A DNA stretch of 15,866 nucleotides from Acanthaster planci (lineage: Eukaryota > Echinodermata > Asteroidea > Valvatida > Acanthasteridae): NCBI RefSeq assembly GCF_001949145.1, contig NW_019091380.1:3428859-3444724 (forward strand), read 5' to 3'. Position numbers and translations under genes: made by a program. Each line of letters begins with the position of its first letter. Within the stretch, counting starts at the first letter, position 1. Under the pieces are notes generated by a model. The model saw nothing but the letters and a program-made list of their open reading frames with translations, had not been told where the DNA came from and ran no database searches. This document shows, piece after piece, positions 1-7,734 of the stretch.

Positions 1-857
1 GGGGGGGGGGGAACGGAAGGGTGTTGTGCGACAAGCGCCCCCTACGTTCAAACTCTTCTCATTTAGTATTGTGCAGCGACGGCTTGCACATCCTTTCTTA
101 GCTACGTGAAGATGGGCCACGATCCACGAACAGCCGGCAACATTTTTTATTGATAATTTGTTGATTTCAACTGTGACTCGAAGTGTTTAAACCCGTATGA
201 TATATCTTATATGGGACTTTCACTTGTATCAGAAAAGTTAATCTTCGAGATGAAAATTGTCCACGGGAGAGATATTTTATTTACCCGTAATTCTTTTTTG
301 ACCGTGCAGTGCCAACTTGCCAACACGTTGCCCGCATATGCGTTTGTGTGCGATGGCCGGTTGTACGTACTGCATATTCACGCACTGTAAGTTTTGATCG
401 ATCGTGAAGAATTTTTTGACTACACACATACTCAGAAGCAATGGACAAAATTTGAATGGGACGCATCACTCGTTTTTTATATAGTTGTGGAAAAAGGGTC
501 ATGTTGAAGGGAAAGATTTCCTTTAAACGACTACAGTCGGAAAGTGAGGTCTTTAAACATACATTTCAGGAAAAAATCAATGTTGAAGGTGGGAGTTTTA
601 CAAATTAAATCGTTGTTATGCATGGAATTTAGGGGTGTTAATTTGAGGAGACCACAGCGCAGCGTGTGCATTATAAACGTGTTCGCATGCATGATCAATA
701 ATGGCCGCAATCGGACTTCGGAAAAATCACTATTCGGGGGGTGATTTTGTTTTTGGGGAATAATTAAAAATGCAATTGGTTAACCTACAAACAATTGAAA
801 AGAAATTGAAAGATAAGGGACTAGCCAATAATCTCATCTGTGTTTCTGAAATCTCAG
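1..857. other. no gene recognised; leading G run
   Basis: The window opens with eleven consecutive G residues, which may be a contig-edge artefact or a homopolymer repeat. The rest of the stretch is AT-rich with only short chance reading frames on both strands, none with a protein motif, convincing codon structure or paired splice signals. I see no RNA gene or repeat with recognisable termini here. Confidence 0.5.
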
Positions 858-894
858 GGATGTTGGTATGCAAGTTATTGGGCCCTGAGTNTAG
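858..894 (+). other. possible 37-nt micro-exon
   Basis: A pyrimidine-rich tract ending TCTCAG precedes position 858, and a consensus donor, TAG followed by GTGAGT, begins at 895. The 37 bases between are open in two of three frames. One base in the segment is N (891), so the reading cannot be settled. Nothing upstream or downstream on the plus strand could be joined to it, so it may be two chance sites. It is listed because both sites are close to consensus. Confidence 0.15.
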
Positions 895-896
895 GT

Positions 897-1300
897 GAGT
901 ACCATTGATCTCCATTATAAAGACTATGGAGTACCAAAACACGCCCTGTTTTGTTACGCTCGGAGCGGATACGGTACACAGACGCACTATACGTTATTCC
1001 TTTTTCCGCGAGCACGATTTAAATATTGTTGACAGCTGTGGTGTGGGATATGACGTTGTGAACGCCCAAGGGACGCGCAGTGCCCCGAGGCGAAGTCGAG
1101 GGCGCTATGCATGTTTTTTTTTCTCTTGAAAAAAGAATTACCGGTATGGCTTTAAACGCTTGCCAAGTACGGATTGCCATTTCTTCCTTAGTTGGGAGTC
1201 AAGATTTTTAGCAGCGTTGGCTAATTTGCCTGACAAACATTTTTTTTTACAATTTCTACAATTGAACGGACTACTTATGATCATCATATTAAATTTCGAT
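897..1300. other. intergenic, no supported gene
   Basis: A plus-strand open frame of about 74 codons spans 905-1129, but it runs through the hairpin-bearing GC-rich repeat-like segment and has no recognisable motif. I treat it as chance. Positions 1130-1300 are AT-rich, with short A and T runs. Confidence 0.4.
1079..1106. repeat. imperfect GC-rich hairpin in probable dispersed repeat
   Basis: AGTGCCC at 1079-1085 pairs with GGGCGCT at 1100-1106 with one wobble. The stem can continue inward (CGA with TCG, one A bulged) to a seven-base loop GGCGAAG. The surrounding sequence from about 1040 is GC-rich against an AT-rich background and has the feel of a transposon end. I cannot name the family, and no second copy lies in this window. 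Confidence 0.35.
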
Positions 1301-1302
1301 TG

Positions 1303-1538
1303 TTAATGTTTTAAGTATTGTTCATGGTTTAATGAGACACAATAGAGTAGACAGACATTATAGCCCCAAAGTGCCGGATCTCTGGCAACATACTCTCGAG
1401 TTGCACGGCAAACAGCGAAGAGAGAATTTTGCCAACGTGAGAAAGTGCGAGACATAACAACGATTTGTGCACCACATGAGCAGAAATAGATGAGTGTTTG
1501 GACAAAGGTCCAGGCTAACTGCATGTCGTGAACACCAT
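1303..1538 (-). other. possible alternative terminal exon
   Basis: On the minus strand, ACTACAG ends at 1539 and is followed by an open frame of about 77 codons to a TAA at 1305-1303. It enters in phase 1, the phase left by the donor at 1843 of the small secreted-protein gene just upstream. The frame encodes five cysteines (two as CSC, then three more) and no family I recognise. Because the phase matches, this could be an alternative last exon that would replace the 1589-1695 exon. The acceptor is weaker than the one at 1696, and an open frame of this size can occur by chance at this base composition, so the link is tentative. Confidence 0.2.
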
Positions 1539-1553
1539 CTGTAGTTAAATGTC

Positions 1554-1559
1554 TTTAAT
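1554..1559 (-). promoter_or_regulatory. ATTAAA polyadenylation signal
   Basis: The common variant signal ATTAAA lies 30 bases past the stop codon of the compact secreted-protein gene. A GT-containing stretch follows around 1540-1525 on the same strand. Its position is what a short 3' UTR would need. The hexamer itself is frequent in AT-rich DNA, so its support is mostly positional. Confidence 0.4.
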
Positions 1560-1588
1560 GAATAGAAGAATTCTGTACGAAGTGGAAA

Positions 1589-2138
1589 TTATGTCATGGT
1601 CATTATGGAAAATGTAGTTTTGTCAAAACAATGACTTCTGCCTAAAATAGTTGTGCTGTGGAGATTTATGATAAAACACCCTGGGTGTTTTTTCACTGAA
1701 GAAAAAAGTATCCAGGCCAAGCCTAAGAAATAAGATTTAATTGAAATTAGTTCGTAGGAAGGTTTAGCTTGACATAGTCGGTTATGGAGTCGCAAAAAGC
1801 ACCGTATTTGATGAAATTGAGGAAAAGTCTCTTATTTTCTTACCAAGTACAGGGATCCTTCTGAAGATGCTATCCCACAGAACTGTCTTGTGCGGCCTTG
1901 CCTCCTCTTCATCCATCCCCAACGAGAGGACATCTTTTAAACAAAGGAGCAATAAAAAAGCGGCATTCTTCATTTCCACACTTTACCAAAATATCAAAGT
2001 TTTGAATTAGTGCAACGAGACATGAATTGTATTTGTCCATGCAAAAAAGTGCACTGTGCTCGAACAGTTTAGTGACTTACCCGTTATGTTCACTGAAACA
2101 GTAAGGATGATCAGCAGTTTGCCAAGATTCATCGCCAT
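1589..2138 (-). CDS. compact three-exon secreted peptide/protein gene, family unknown
   Basis: Spliced model: exon 1 2138-2081, exon 2 1933-1844, exon 3 1695-1589. It gives 84 residues and TAA at 1591-1589. Exon 1 starts ATG in strong context (A at -3, G at +4) and encodes a signal peptide: MAMN, then a core with KLLIILTVSV. Its donor is GTAAGT in phase 1. The exon 2 acceptor follows a long pyrimidine tract and joins in frame. Exon 2 is exactly 90 nt (phase 1 to phase 1) and ends at a GTAAGA donor. The exon 3 acceptor, TTTTTTCTTCAG, is near-ideal. The mature part has an acidic DEEEAR stretch (residues 27-32), Trp39, dibasic RR (44-45) and KK (51-52), Cys56, GR (68-69) and Cys72. Dibasic sites plus one possible disulfide suggest a processed peptide precursor. 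That is inference, and no family is recognised. The introns are 147 and 148 bp. The plus-strand frames here are shadows. Confidence 0.6.
1696..1722 (-). promoter_or_regulatory. alternative in-frame 3' splice site, adds 9 residues
   Basis: Upstream of the main acceptor lies a second good one, TTATTTCTTAG, with its AG at 1724-1723. Using it would add 27 nt (nine codons, mostly hydrophobic, including LAWILF) without changing the frame, giving a 93-residue precursor. Both sites have pyrimidine tracts, so the sequence alone does not choose between them. Confidence 0.4.
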
Positions 2139-2145
2139 TGTACCG

Positions 2146-2214
2146 CTACTCTGGCGGGCTTCTTATGCGAAAACCGGTAATGTCGTGGATCTGCTCACAA
2201 AACGAACACAACAT
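2146..2214 (-). other. upstream ORF in 5' UTR (22 codons)
   Basis: Between the TATA box and the main start codon, an ATG at 2214-2212 opens a 22-codon frame that ends in TAG at 2148-2146, seven bases before the main ATG. If the 5' UTR is unspliced, this uORF would be translated first and could dampen expression of the secreted protein. Its peptide has no signal features. Confidence 0.3.
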
Positions 2215-2296
2215 CTACGACCGGAATTTTATGACAGCGTTTGTGCACTGTTCAACCGCTGATTTGAACTGGTGGGAGCTGCCAAGCGGGTGTGAG

Positions 2297-2304
2297 CTTT
2301 TATA
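2297..2304 (-). promoter_or_regulatory. TATA box of the secreted-protein gene
   Basis: TATAAAAG reads on the minus strand at 2304-2297, followed by GC-rich flanking sequence as is usual for strong TATA elements. Transcription would be expected to start around 2265-2275, giving a 5' UTR of about 130 bases before the ATG at 2138. The position and orientation agree with the independently built exon model, which raises confidence in both. Confidence 0.55.
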
Positions 2305-2314
2305 CTACTTTGTT

Positions 2315-2333
2315 CCCCCGCCGCCACCCCCGG
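2315..2333 (-). promoter_or_regulatory. G-rich promoter box upstream of TATA
   Basis: On the minus strand, a run of G-rich sequence (GGGGGTGGCGGCGGGGG core) sits about ten bases upstream of the TATA box. It resembles binding sites of the Sp1/KLF zinc-finger class. It stands out sharply from the AT-rich surroundings and is placed where a proximal promoter element would be. No binding can be shown from sequence. Confidence 0.4.
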
Positions 2334-2339
2334 TTACAA

Positions 2340-3410
2340 AACAAGATATTACAAAATGCTTTTAAGAATGACCTTAGCAAGGTCGTAGGCCTAATTCGAA
2401 CTTATTTCTTTGACATTTCTCTGACAGATGTATCACATCCTAGATTCTGCAAACAGCATTAAGGATGAAAATTTGAGTATTACACAGGAATTCCATCTAA
2501 TATCGAATGCGTGCCCATGCTTTGTGTGTTTCTTTGTTTGTTTGTTTTTCTTTGTTGTTGTTTAACACCAAGTTACTGAAGCACATGACGTGTCATTATC
2601 TCGTTTTATCAGGGAACCATTTGCATACATTTTTGGTCTTCCATGGGGCCCTGGAAACTACCTAATCAACAAAACAAAAGCACTCGGGTAAAATATAAAT
2701 ATAATATATACTACAGTGAAAAATGAAAATAGAAAGTTACAGGTAGGACTACAAATATCATTTCTTATGAACGTACTAAGCTCGCTACACCTACTGCGAA
2801 ACATGTGGGTACCAAGTTATGGAGTTCCAAGGATTTTTTCCTTGAAATGTGCCTCCTGTCTCTGCATTCAAACACAAACATAAAAGTAACTTACTAATTA
2901 ACTATTTAAGTAACGATTTATTTCTTTCTCACGGGGTTGCAGCAGGCGAAGGCTACAAGGTCATGTAAATGTGCTGTATTCAATATTTGTTGTGTTATTT
3001 GTAAAGTGTTAGTGTGTGTTGTCTTTGTGGACTTTTGTTTATTCGTAATTGGAGACTCTCAGTCGAAAAGCACTGCTTCTTGGGGGCCCCATCCAAATAT
3101 ATACACTTTATGAAACTGTTTCTACAGAGTTTTATTATGTGGAAAATAAAGTGAAATTAACTGAACTGAGCGCTATACGTGTATACAGTAAGATTTTTTA
3201 ACAGTCACAACCGGGGTATTGTAATTATTCATGTAGGTCTACATGTATTTTCTTTTCCACATTTTCAAATCTTTAGAATAAAATAGGCTAAAATGGGATT
3301 ACAGTTGACAGCCTCTGTTCAACCGTTTGTATTGCATATACTTTATTTCAAAATATCTAGACTTTTGCTGGAAACTATTGCATGAATAGTGCAGCCCGTC
3401 TATCCTGGTG
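2340..3410. other. AT-rich intergenic stretch with TTTG simple repeat
   Basis: No coding frame, RNA gene or transposon terminus is recognisable. Positions 2521-2562 are a degenerate TTTG/TTTC/TTG simple repeat. Around 2690-2715 is an AT-only tract. An AATAAA occurs near 3144 on the plus strand, but there is no upstream exon to which it could belong. Confidence 0.5.
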
Positions 3411-3615
3411 TAATCCTTTTCTGACGGGCTCTCGACCAATCACAAGGCAGGATCTGGCCCCACGTGACCCTCATCAACATAAACTGTGGAACGGGAATCC
3501 ATTTTGCACGGTGTGCAGTTTTAGAGGGATAGGATCAAGGAACGTATCATTTTATGAATGTTTTGTGTATTACGGTGAGCATTGTAATTTCTATTGGTTG
3601 AAAGAACAGTGTTTT
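3411..3615 (+). repeat. promoter-like dispersed repeat, copy A
   Basis: This segment aligns along its length with 11168-11385 in the same orientation, at roughly three quarters identity by eye. Shared landmarks in order are GACCAATCA (3434-3442, a CCAAT box), CACGTGAC (E-box from 3461), a TATA-like CATAAA (3478-3483), GGGATA/GATCAAGGAA, and a splice-donor-like GGTGAGC with GT at 3575. The CCAAT, E-box and TATA spacing is identical in both copies. It reads like a pol II promoter plus a short untranslated first exon. It could be a retroelement LTR (a Gypsy copy begins 1.1 kb downstream) or a duplicated host promoter. A small inverted repeat (AGCCCGTC 3393-3400 with GACGGGCT 3423-3430) overlaps its start. 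Confidence 0.5.
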
Positions 3616-3619
3616 TTGT

Positions 3620-4690
3620 TTTGGAATTTATTTACGTTTTGTACTTAAACCTACTGTAGGCCTATACAATTTGCACTGTTCAAAATACCCCTTGAAACAA
3701 ATAAATCATAAGAATAAAAAAAATACTGTAACTTTTAAAAGTAGGAAATTCAGTGCAAAATACAGAAAATTAATACAATCAAAGAAGTAAAAGTGATCTT
3801 CCCTTTGTAGAGAAAACAAATTGCATTCCATATAATTGCCTTCCATATAGCCTTTGTTTATGTATATGTACATGTATGTACTCCAATCCATCCAACAGGG
3901 ATCGGAAGGAAAAAAGACGTAACAACGCTGAGTCATCGACAGACACAAACAACCGGACATGTACCGTGTCTGGTCATCCACTGATCAACTGGCCTGAAGT
4001 TTCTTTCGCAGGGTTTTCAAATAGTCAGAATATTATACAATTAGCCTATGGTCTAGTATCAATTCCCGGGACAACACAATTTGCGTGTCATTACAGCCAA
4101 AACCACAGTTACACCCTCGATACACAAACAGCATGATCAGCGTTCCCTTAAAATATGCGTGGGACTGAAGAAAACTTCAGTGTAGAGCGTACTATGGGTA
4201 TGAAAGACCGTTATATGCAAACTATTAGGAAAGCATTGGCGTATTAGTAGCTAGCACTTGAGAGGTTCAATGTCCGAGCGGTCTGAACATCACTGCAAAT
4301 TCCAAGAAAGTTCTTTTAAATCTGACAGCATCGCTAACCTTTGAATCATTAGACCATCTGTGAGAAAATGCCGAACTTGTTTACTAAGTCTGCGAATAAA
4401 ATAATGTGATTGCGCGCTTGCTGTCGCTCGGCACGATATGTTAAAGGAATGGCAGTTGTATGCAGCAACCGTATGAACTTCTTTTAATGCACGGACAAAA
4501 CAAATAAAAATTTTACCAGAGAGCTTCAACTATTTCATTAGGCCCTTCTTTGCTTGTTATCGACACAAAACAATGTATGAAATCTTCCCAGTCGTTCAAT
4601 ATCTTAAAGTGCAGCGTGTCAAGCGCAATTATTTTCAAACACATTGACAAAAAATTTATTCGTTTCATATAACAATTGAAGAGGGTGTTA
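3620..4690. other. no supported gene; unassigned sequence upstream of Gypsy copy 1
   Basis: A plus-strand frame of 86 codons (3876-4136) opens near CCAACAG at 3897 and contains a basic RDRKEKRR stretch, but it lacks a recognisable domain or a donor. A minus-strand frame at 4290-4529 is likewise unremarkable. If the promoter-like repeat at 3411 belongs to the Gypsy copy, part of this stretch would be its leader, but I see no primer-binding site that would prove it. Confidence 0.35.
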
Positions 4691-4692
4691 AT

Positions 4693-5517
4693 TTGCTGTT
4701 ATCTGCTTGGTTTTACGTTTTCACAAGTATCCACCTTCAGCAAATGAATGTCACGGCATGGTTTGAAAAAACCCACAATGGATTACTGCAAGAGTTACTT
4801 ATATCTTGGTCCAAGATATTCACGTATGAAGAGCTTGTTCAAGTTCTGAACAGTAGGTTTGGTCCTCGCCAACAGGCTGATAACTACCTTGTGAAGTTTA
4901 GAGTCGGTGGCAGGGGCCCAAGGAGAGTTTTCAAGAACTGGGACGGGCATTCCGTGAGTTAGTGGTAAAATCTCACCTAGAGATCCCTGAAGAGGCACGT
5001 GAGCGCCAGGGGAAAAATCACTTTATGGATGCTGTGTCGAGTCAGGTGGTCCAGGGAGGCATTTATCGCGCCCGTCTGAAGACATTGGACGAGGCGTTAC
5101 GTGCAGCTATGGAGACGGAGAATTTTGAAAAAACTGAGAGTGAAAAGGCGTGCAGAAATAAAGCTGGCAACGTTCTCGAGGGCAATTGACTCAGGCACAG
5201 AGGAACGGTTGCAGAAGTTGGAGGCAGCAAGCCAATTTGAAGAAGATAGACCAGATGATGAAGATGTTGACTGAGTTCACGAGTAAGGGGCCGAGCCCGG
5301 GTGACGATAAGCCGGCAGGGAGGCTGTCGCTGAAAATAGAGAAAAGGGAACCTTGTGTGTTGAAGTGCTTCAGGTGTAAAGAGGTTGGTCATTTCTTACA
5401 GGAGTGCACCAAGCCTCAAAAGGACAGAAAAGGGGAGGCTGGGCATTCCCGAGGGCCCAAGCAAGAAGCAAGAGGAGCCACCAGAGGCACGGAACAGAAA
5501 ATGGCAGAGAGCCACTA
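4693..5517 (+). pseudogene. Ty3/Gypsy gag remnant with CCHC zinc knuckle (copy 1)
   Basis: This is a decayed Gag of a Ty3/Gypsy (Metaviridae) LTR retrotransposon. Frame 1 carries capsid-like sequence including SRFGPRQQAD near 4850-4885. Near 4925-4931 the homology shifts to frame 3 (ELVVKS, then KTLDEALRAAMETENFE around 5080-5130). It stops at TGA 5187-5189 and continues in frame 2. A CCHC zinc knuckle (CX2CX4HX4C, CFRCKEVGHFLQEC) spans 5366-5407. At least two frameshifts and no credible Met start mean it cannot make Gag. The homology starts abruptly, so the 5' end is probably lost. Gag builds the particle and the knuckle binds the RNA. Confidence 0.8.
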
Positions 5518-5539
5518 GGTACTCAGCCCAAGTCTGGTT

Positions 5540-5704
5540 CCCGGCCAATGTGTGGTTGTTTGACGTTGGAGTCGGTCGAGGGGTGAAGTGTCGGTTCTTA
5601 CTTGATTCAGGGTCAACAGCCTTTACTCAGTAATGTGGTCTACTGCAGAATTTCCAGGGAAGAAAAGCCTGTGCTGGAAGCAGAAGAGGCCAGCATTCGG
5701 CAAG
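5540..5704 (+). pseudogene. Gypsy aspartic protease remnant (copy 1)
   Basis: Directly after the gag remnant, FLLDSGSTA is encoded at about 5595-5620. This is the DSG form of the retropepsin D-[ST]-G active site. The reading then moves to another frame at about 5622, where sequence of the same domain continues (SNVVYCRI, EEKPVLEAEEASI) to a TGA near 5706. The rest of the protease and the whole reverse transcriptase/RNase H region are absent. The next recognisable residues belong to integrase, only about 25 bases later. A large internal deletion is the simplest explanation. Confidence 0.65.
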
Positions 5705-6060
5705 CCTGAGAAATTGAGAAAGTCTGTACTGCAGGAGCTACATGGAGGTCGACTAGCGGTCACCTTGGGGTCACGAAGACATTGACCAAGACCAAGTTGC
5801 AGGACTATCTATTGGCCGGGGATGACCGCAGATTTGAGGTCGTTCATAAGGAGCTGTGATCTGTGTGGGAGGAGAAGATCTCATACGAAGAGGAGAGTTC
5901 CCCCCTCCAGTAATATTCGTTGGGCTAGCCCATGAAAAGAGTGGCTGTGGGACTTGCTGGGGCCACTGCCATAGAGAGACAGAGCAATATCTGGATCATG
6001 GGAGTGAATCAGACTCAAGAGTAGTTCACAGAGCAGTTTTTAGTAGCTGATAACTAAAAT
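5705..6060 (+). pseudogene. Gypsy integrase N-terminal remnant (copy 1)
   Basis: The HHCC zinc-binding domain of a Gypsy integrase is spread over three frames: LQELHGG with the first His at 5741, GHLGVTKTLTK with the second His at 5761, then YWPG and CDLC at 5855-5866. The start of the catalytic core follows (WDLLGPLP at about 5948-5971, then a frame with SNIWIMGVN). The later catalytic Asp and Glu of the DDE core are missing, because homology ends near 6050 at a stop. The element is dead. The GHLGxxKT motif is also found at about 14056 in the second Gypsy copy, suggesting related families. Confidence 0.7.
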
Positions 6061-6425
6061 AATCGTCCCGATATACTCATTTATATTGTCAACAACATAT
6101 CCGAGACGAGTTGAATTTCAAAGGCATTTTTTATTGCATTGTTTTCATTTGATATACGGCTCTTGTCATTTCTTGGTCACGTTCCCAGCACGGTTGGGGA
6201 AATATTTATAGAAGACATTTGTAATGGGCCTAACGTTTAGTTTGTCATCGTGTCGTAGCCAACTATGTTTAGACAACGTTCATCTTAATTAACGTGTCAA
6301 TCCACTTTTAACAAGTTAATGTTTATCTTGGTTTCAATAATTTTCCATTGTTAATGAGATCAAGATAGATTACAAATGACATTTCGTGCGTCAAGTTTAC
6401 AAAATGGCTTAATGATTTATAATGA
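6061..6425. other. no recognisable feature downstream of Gypsy copy 1
   Basis: AT-rich sequence in which I find no polypurine tract, no terminal repeat matching upstream sequence, and no reading frame of note. If the Gypsy copy once had a 3' end here, it is no longer visible. Confidence 0.4.
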
Positions 6426-6656
6426 TCACACTGGGCTTCGTAATGACGCCTGTTTCCTCATACATGTAGTGCAGATAAGAGAATGATCATAGACAAGCCT
6501 TATGGAAGACCCCGTGCACTTTCCATAAGCACATCTGGTAATTGTTCGCATAGGCCAGGTCAATAACCCATTGAAGCCTTCACTAGACAGCCACAGGGCG
6601 AGATCGAAGACTTTTTCTGACGAGGCAATGCAGAACAATATAAGTGCAACTGGCTC
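6426..6656 (-). other. possible terminal exon, unknown product
   Basis: On the minus strand, a good 3' splice site (pyrimidine-rich CTCGTTGCTCTTGCAG, AG at 6658-6657) is followed in phase 0 by a 76-codon open frame ending in TGA at 6428-6426. The translation contains four late cysteines, two in a CTTC arrangement, and no motif I recognise. No donor-bearing partner exon was found between here and the next minus-strand candidate at 7274, which already ends in a stop. A chance frame is a real alternative. Confidence 0.2.
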
Positions 6657-7273
6657 CTGCAAGAGCAACGAGTACGCAAGAAATTTGTAACGATAATTGG
6701 TGTTGAATGTTCGAAAACTCTAAAAACAATAAACTGACTACACTGCACTGTTTGCGAGGCAGAATGCGTTGTATGTTTTGTTTAAGATAACTTATCTAAA
6801 GCTATATACGTGATTCAAAAAATTGGTGACAACGGGCTCACAGTGCGCACACCCTCAATGAATAATCCCTACATCATACCACTGCAGGGAAACAGTGGGT
6901 AGTATTTGTGTAAAGAAGTCACGTCTTGCTCTCTATTAAAAACTTTAGTTGGCTTCATTTAACCTTCGTTTAGCTTCACCAAAGACATCACAATTGAAAA
7001 TTCGCGCCTGAAAGGAAGACGTGATTTTTATGCAAATATTTTAGGCTACGTCGGTAGTTACAGTTTGAGGCTCACAAGTCGAGCATTTGTTGGGAATAAT
7101 AACGTTAGTGTTCATCTAGAAGACAGTTGGTAAATAGTGCAGTCCTCGGTTCCGAAATCGACCTCCCGCAACTGTAAAGGGACATACTTTTCCCACGCTG
7201 ATTGACTGAAACAGCCGGCAGTGAGTTCATGCATGATCGGTCACGTGTACGTGAACTTGTGTACACAGAGCAT

Positions 7274-7495
7274 TTAATTGCCTGGAAAAGCAGTTAATAG
7301 TGCATTCACATCGTCGTCATCAGGTTTTGATTTGCTAAGGAGTTCATGAACATTTGTACATGCAGTCCAGTCAGGGTCTTTGACACCAAAGGCTCTCAGC
7401 GTGCAAAAAGAAAGGTAGCTTGGTTTTGCCGTGGCATCATTGCGGTACATTTTATAGTAAGTATTAACTCCCTTCAGTTTTGGAAATTGACAAAA
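7274..7495 (-). CDS. exon-like frame, unknown protein (probable C-terminal exon)
   Basis: The minus strand is open from 7495 to a TAA at 7276-7274, with an internal ATG at 7450. Seen: from the GAAG acceptor-like site near 7477 the protein reads about 66 residues with mixed, protein-like composition: KMYRNDATAKPSYLSF, then CTLRAFGVKDPDW, then an acidic DDDD run and a LLTAFPGN C-terminus. It is just under common ORF length cut-offs if counted from the Met. A transposon-like terminus begins about 40 bases upstream in the gene direction, so any earlier exon must lie past inserted repeats. Phase 0 entry would fit the donor at 8229. The family is not recognised, and no poly(A) signal is obvious nearby. 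Confidence 0.35.
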   Translation of the reverse strand, partial: FCQFPKLKGVNTYYKMYRNDATAKPSYLSFCTLRAFGVKDPDWTACTNVHELLSKSKPDDDDVNALLTAFPGN

Positions 7496-7533
7496 TTAAT
7501 GCAGTTCTAGGCTGGAGAAGTCATTGGATTTAG

Positions 7534-7724
7534 GGACCGTCCATAAAGTACGTACGCACGAAACCTTTCACCCCCCTCGCCCTTGTACGCACGGCGTACG
7601 CCGTGGCTCTAACCCCCTCCCCCTTGTACGCACGGCGTACGCCGTGGCTCTAGCCCCCTCGCCCTTGTACGCACGGCGTACGCCGTGGCTCTAACCCCCT
7701 CGCCCTGTACGCATACGCATTCAA
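7534..7724. repeat. transposon-end-like sequence with 41-bp tandem array
   Basis: GGGACCGTCCATAAAGTACGT at about 7534 resembles, from memory, the end of a short repeat common in invertebrate genomes. It is followed by an array of period 41 bp with unit starts at 7583, 7624, 7665 and a decaying fourth at 7706. Each full unit has the form TTGTACG, palindrome, GCTCTAACCCCCTCSCCC. No matching inverted end is visible in the window, so this is either one end of a larger element or a solo fragment expanded by slippage. Confidence 0.65.
7590..7687. repeat. three perfect 16-bp palindromes (CACGGCGTACGCCGTG)
   Basis: The self-complementary 16-mer CACGGCGTACGCCGTG occurs at 7590-7605, 7631-7646 and 7672-7687, once per 41-bp unit and with no substitutions. 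Each could extrude a cruciform or bind a symmetric dimer. Variation among the units lies outside the palindrome (C/G and A/G changes in the spacer), so the palindromic part is the best conserved. Confidence 0.8.
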
Positions 7725-7734
7725 CAAATATTTT

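Noticed and set aside
1782-1973. Continuous minus-strand frame with an apparent signal peptide starting MKNAAFLLLLCL
   Set aside because: The hydrophobic run is the translation of the pyrimidine tract before the exon 2 acceptor. The spliced reading from 2138 explains the region better.
2056-2365. Two overlapping plus-strand frames of 68 and 75 codons
   Set aside because: They are the antisense of the minus-strand promoter, 5' UTR and signal-peptide exon, and carry no motif of their own.
3876-4136. Frame with RDRKEKRR considered as a basic DNA-binding region
   Set aside because: No helix-loop-helix or leucine zipper follows, and similarity is limited to charge.
4270-4300. tRNA A-box-like TGTCCGAGCGG
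   Set aside because: No B box at the required distance downstream and no cloverleaf.
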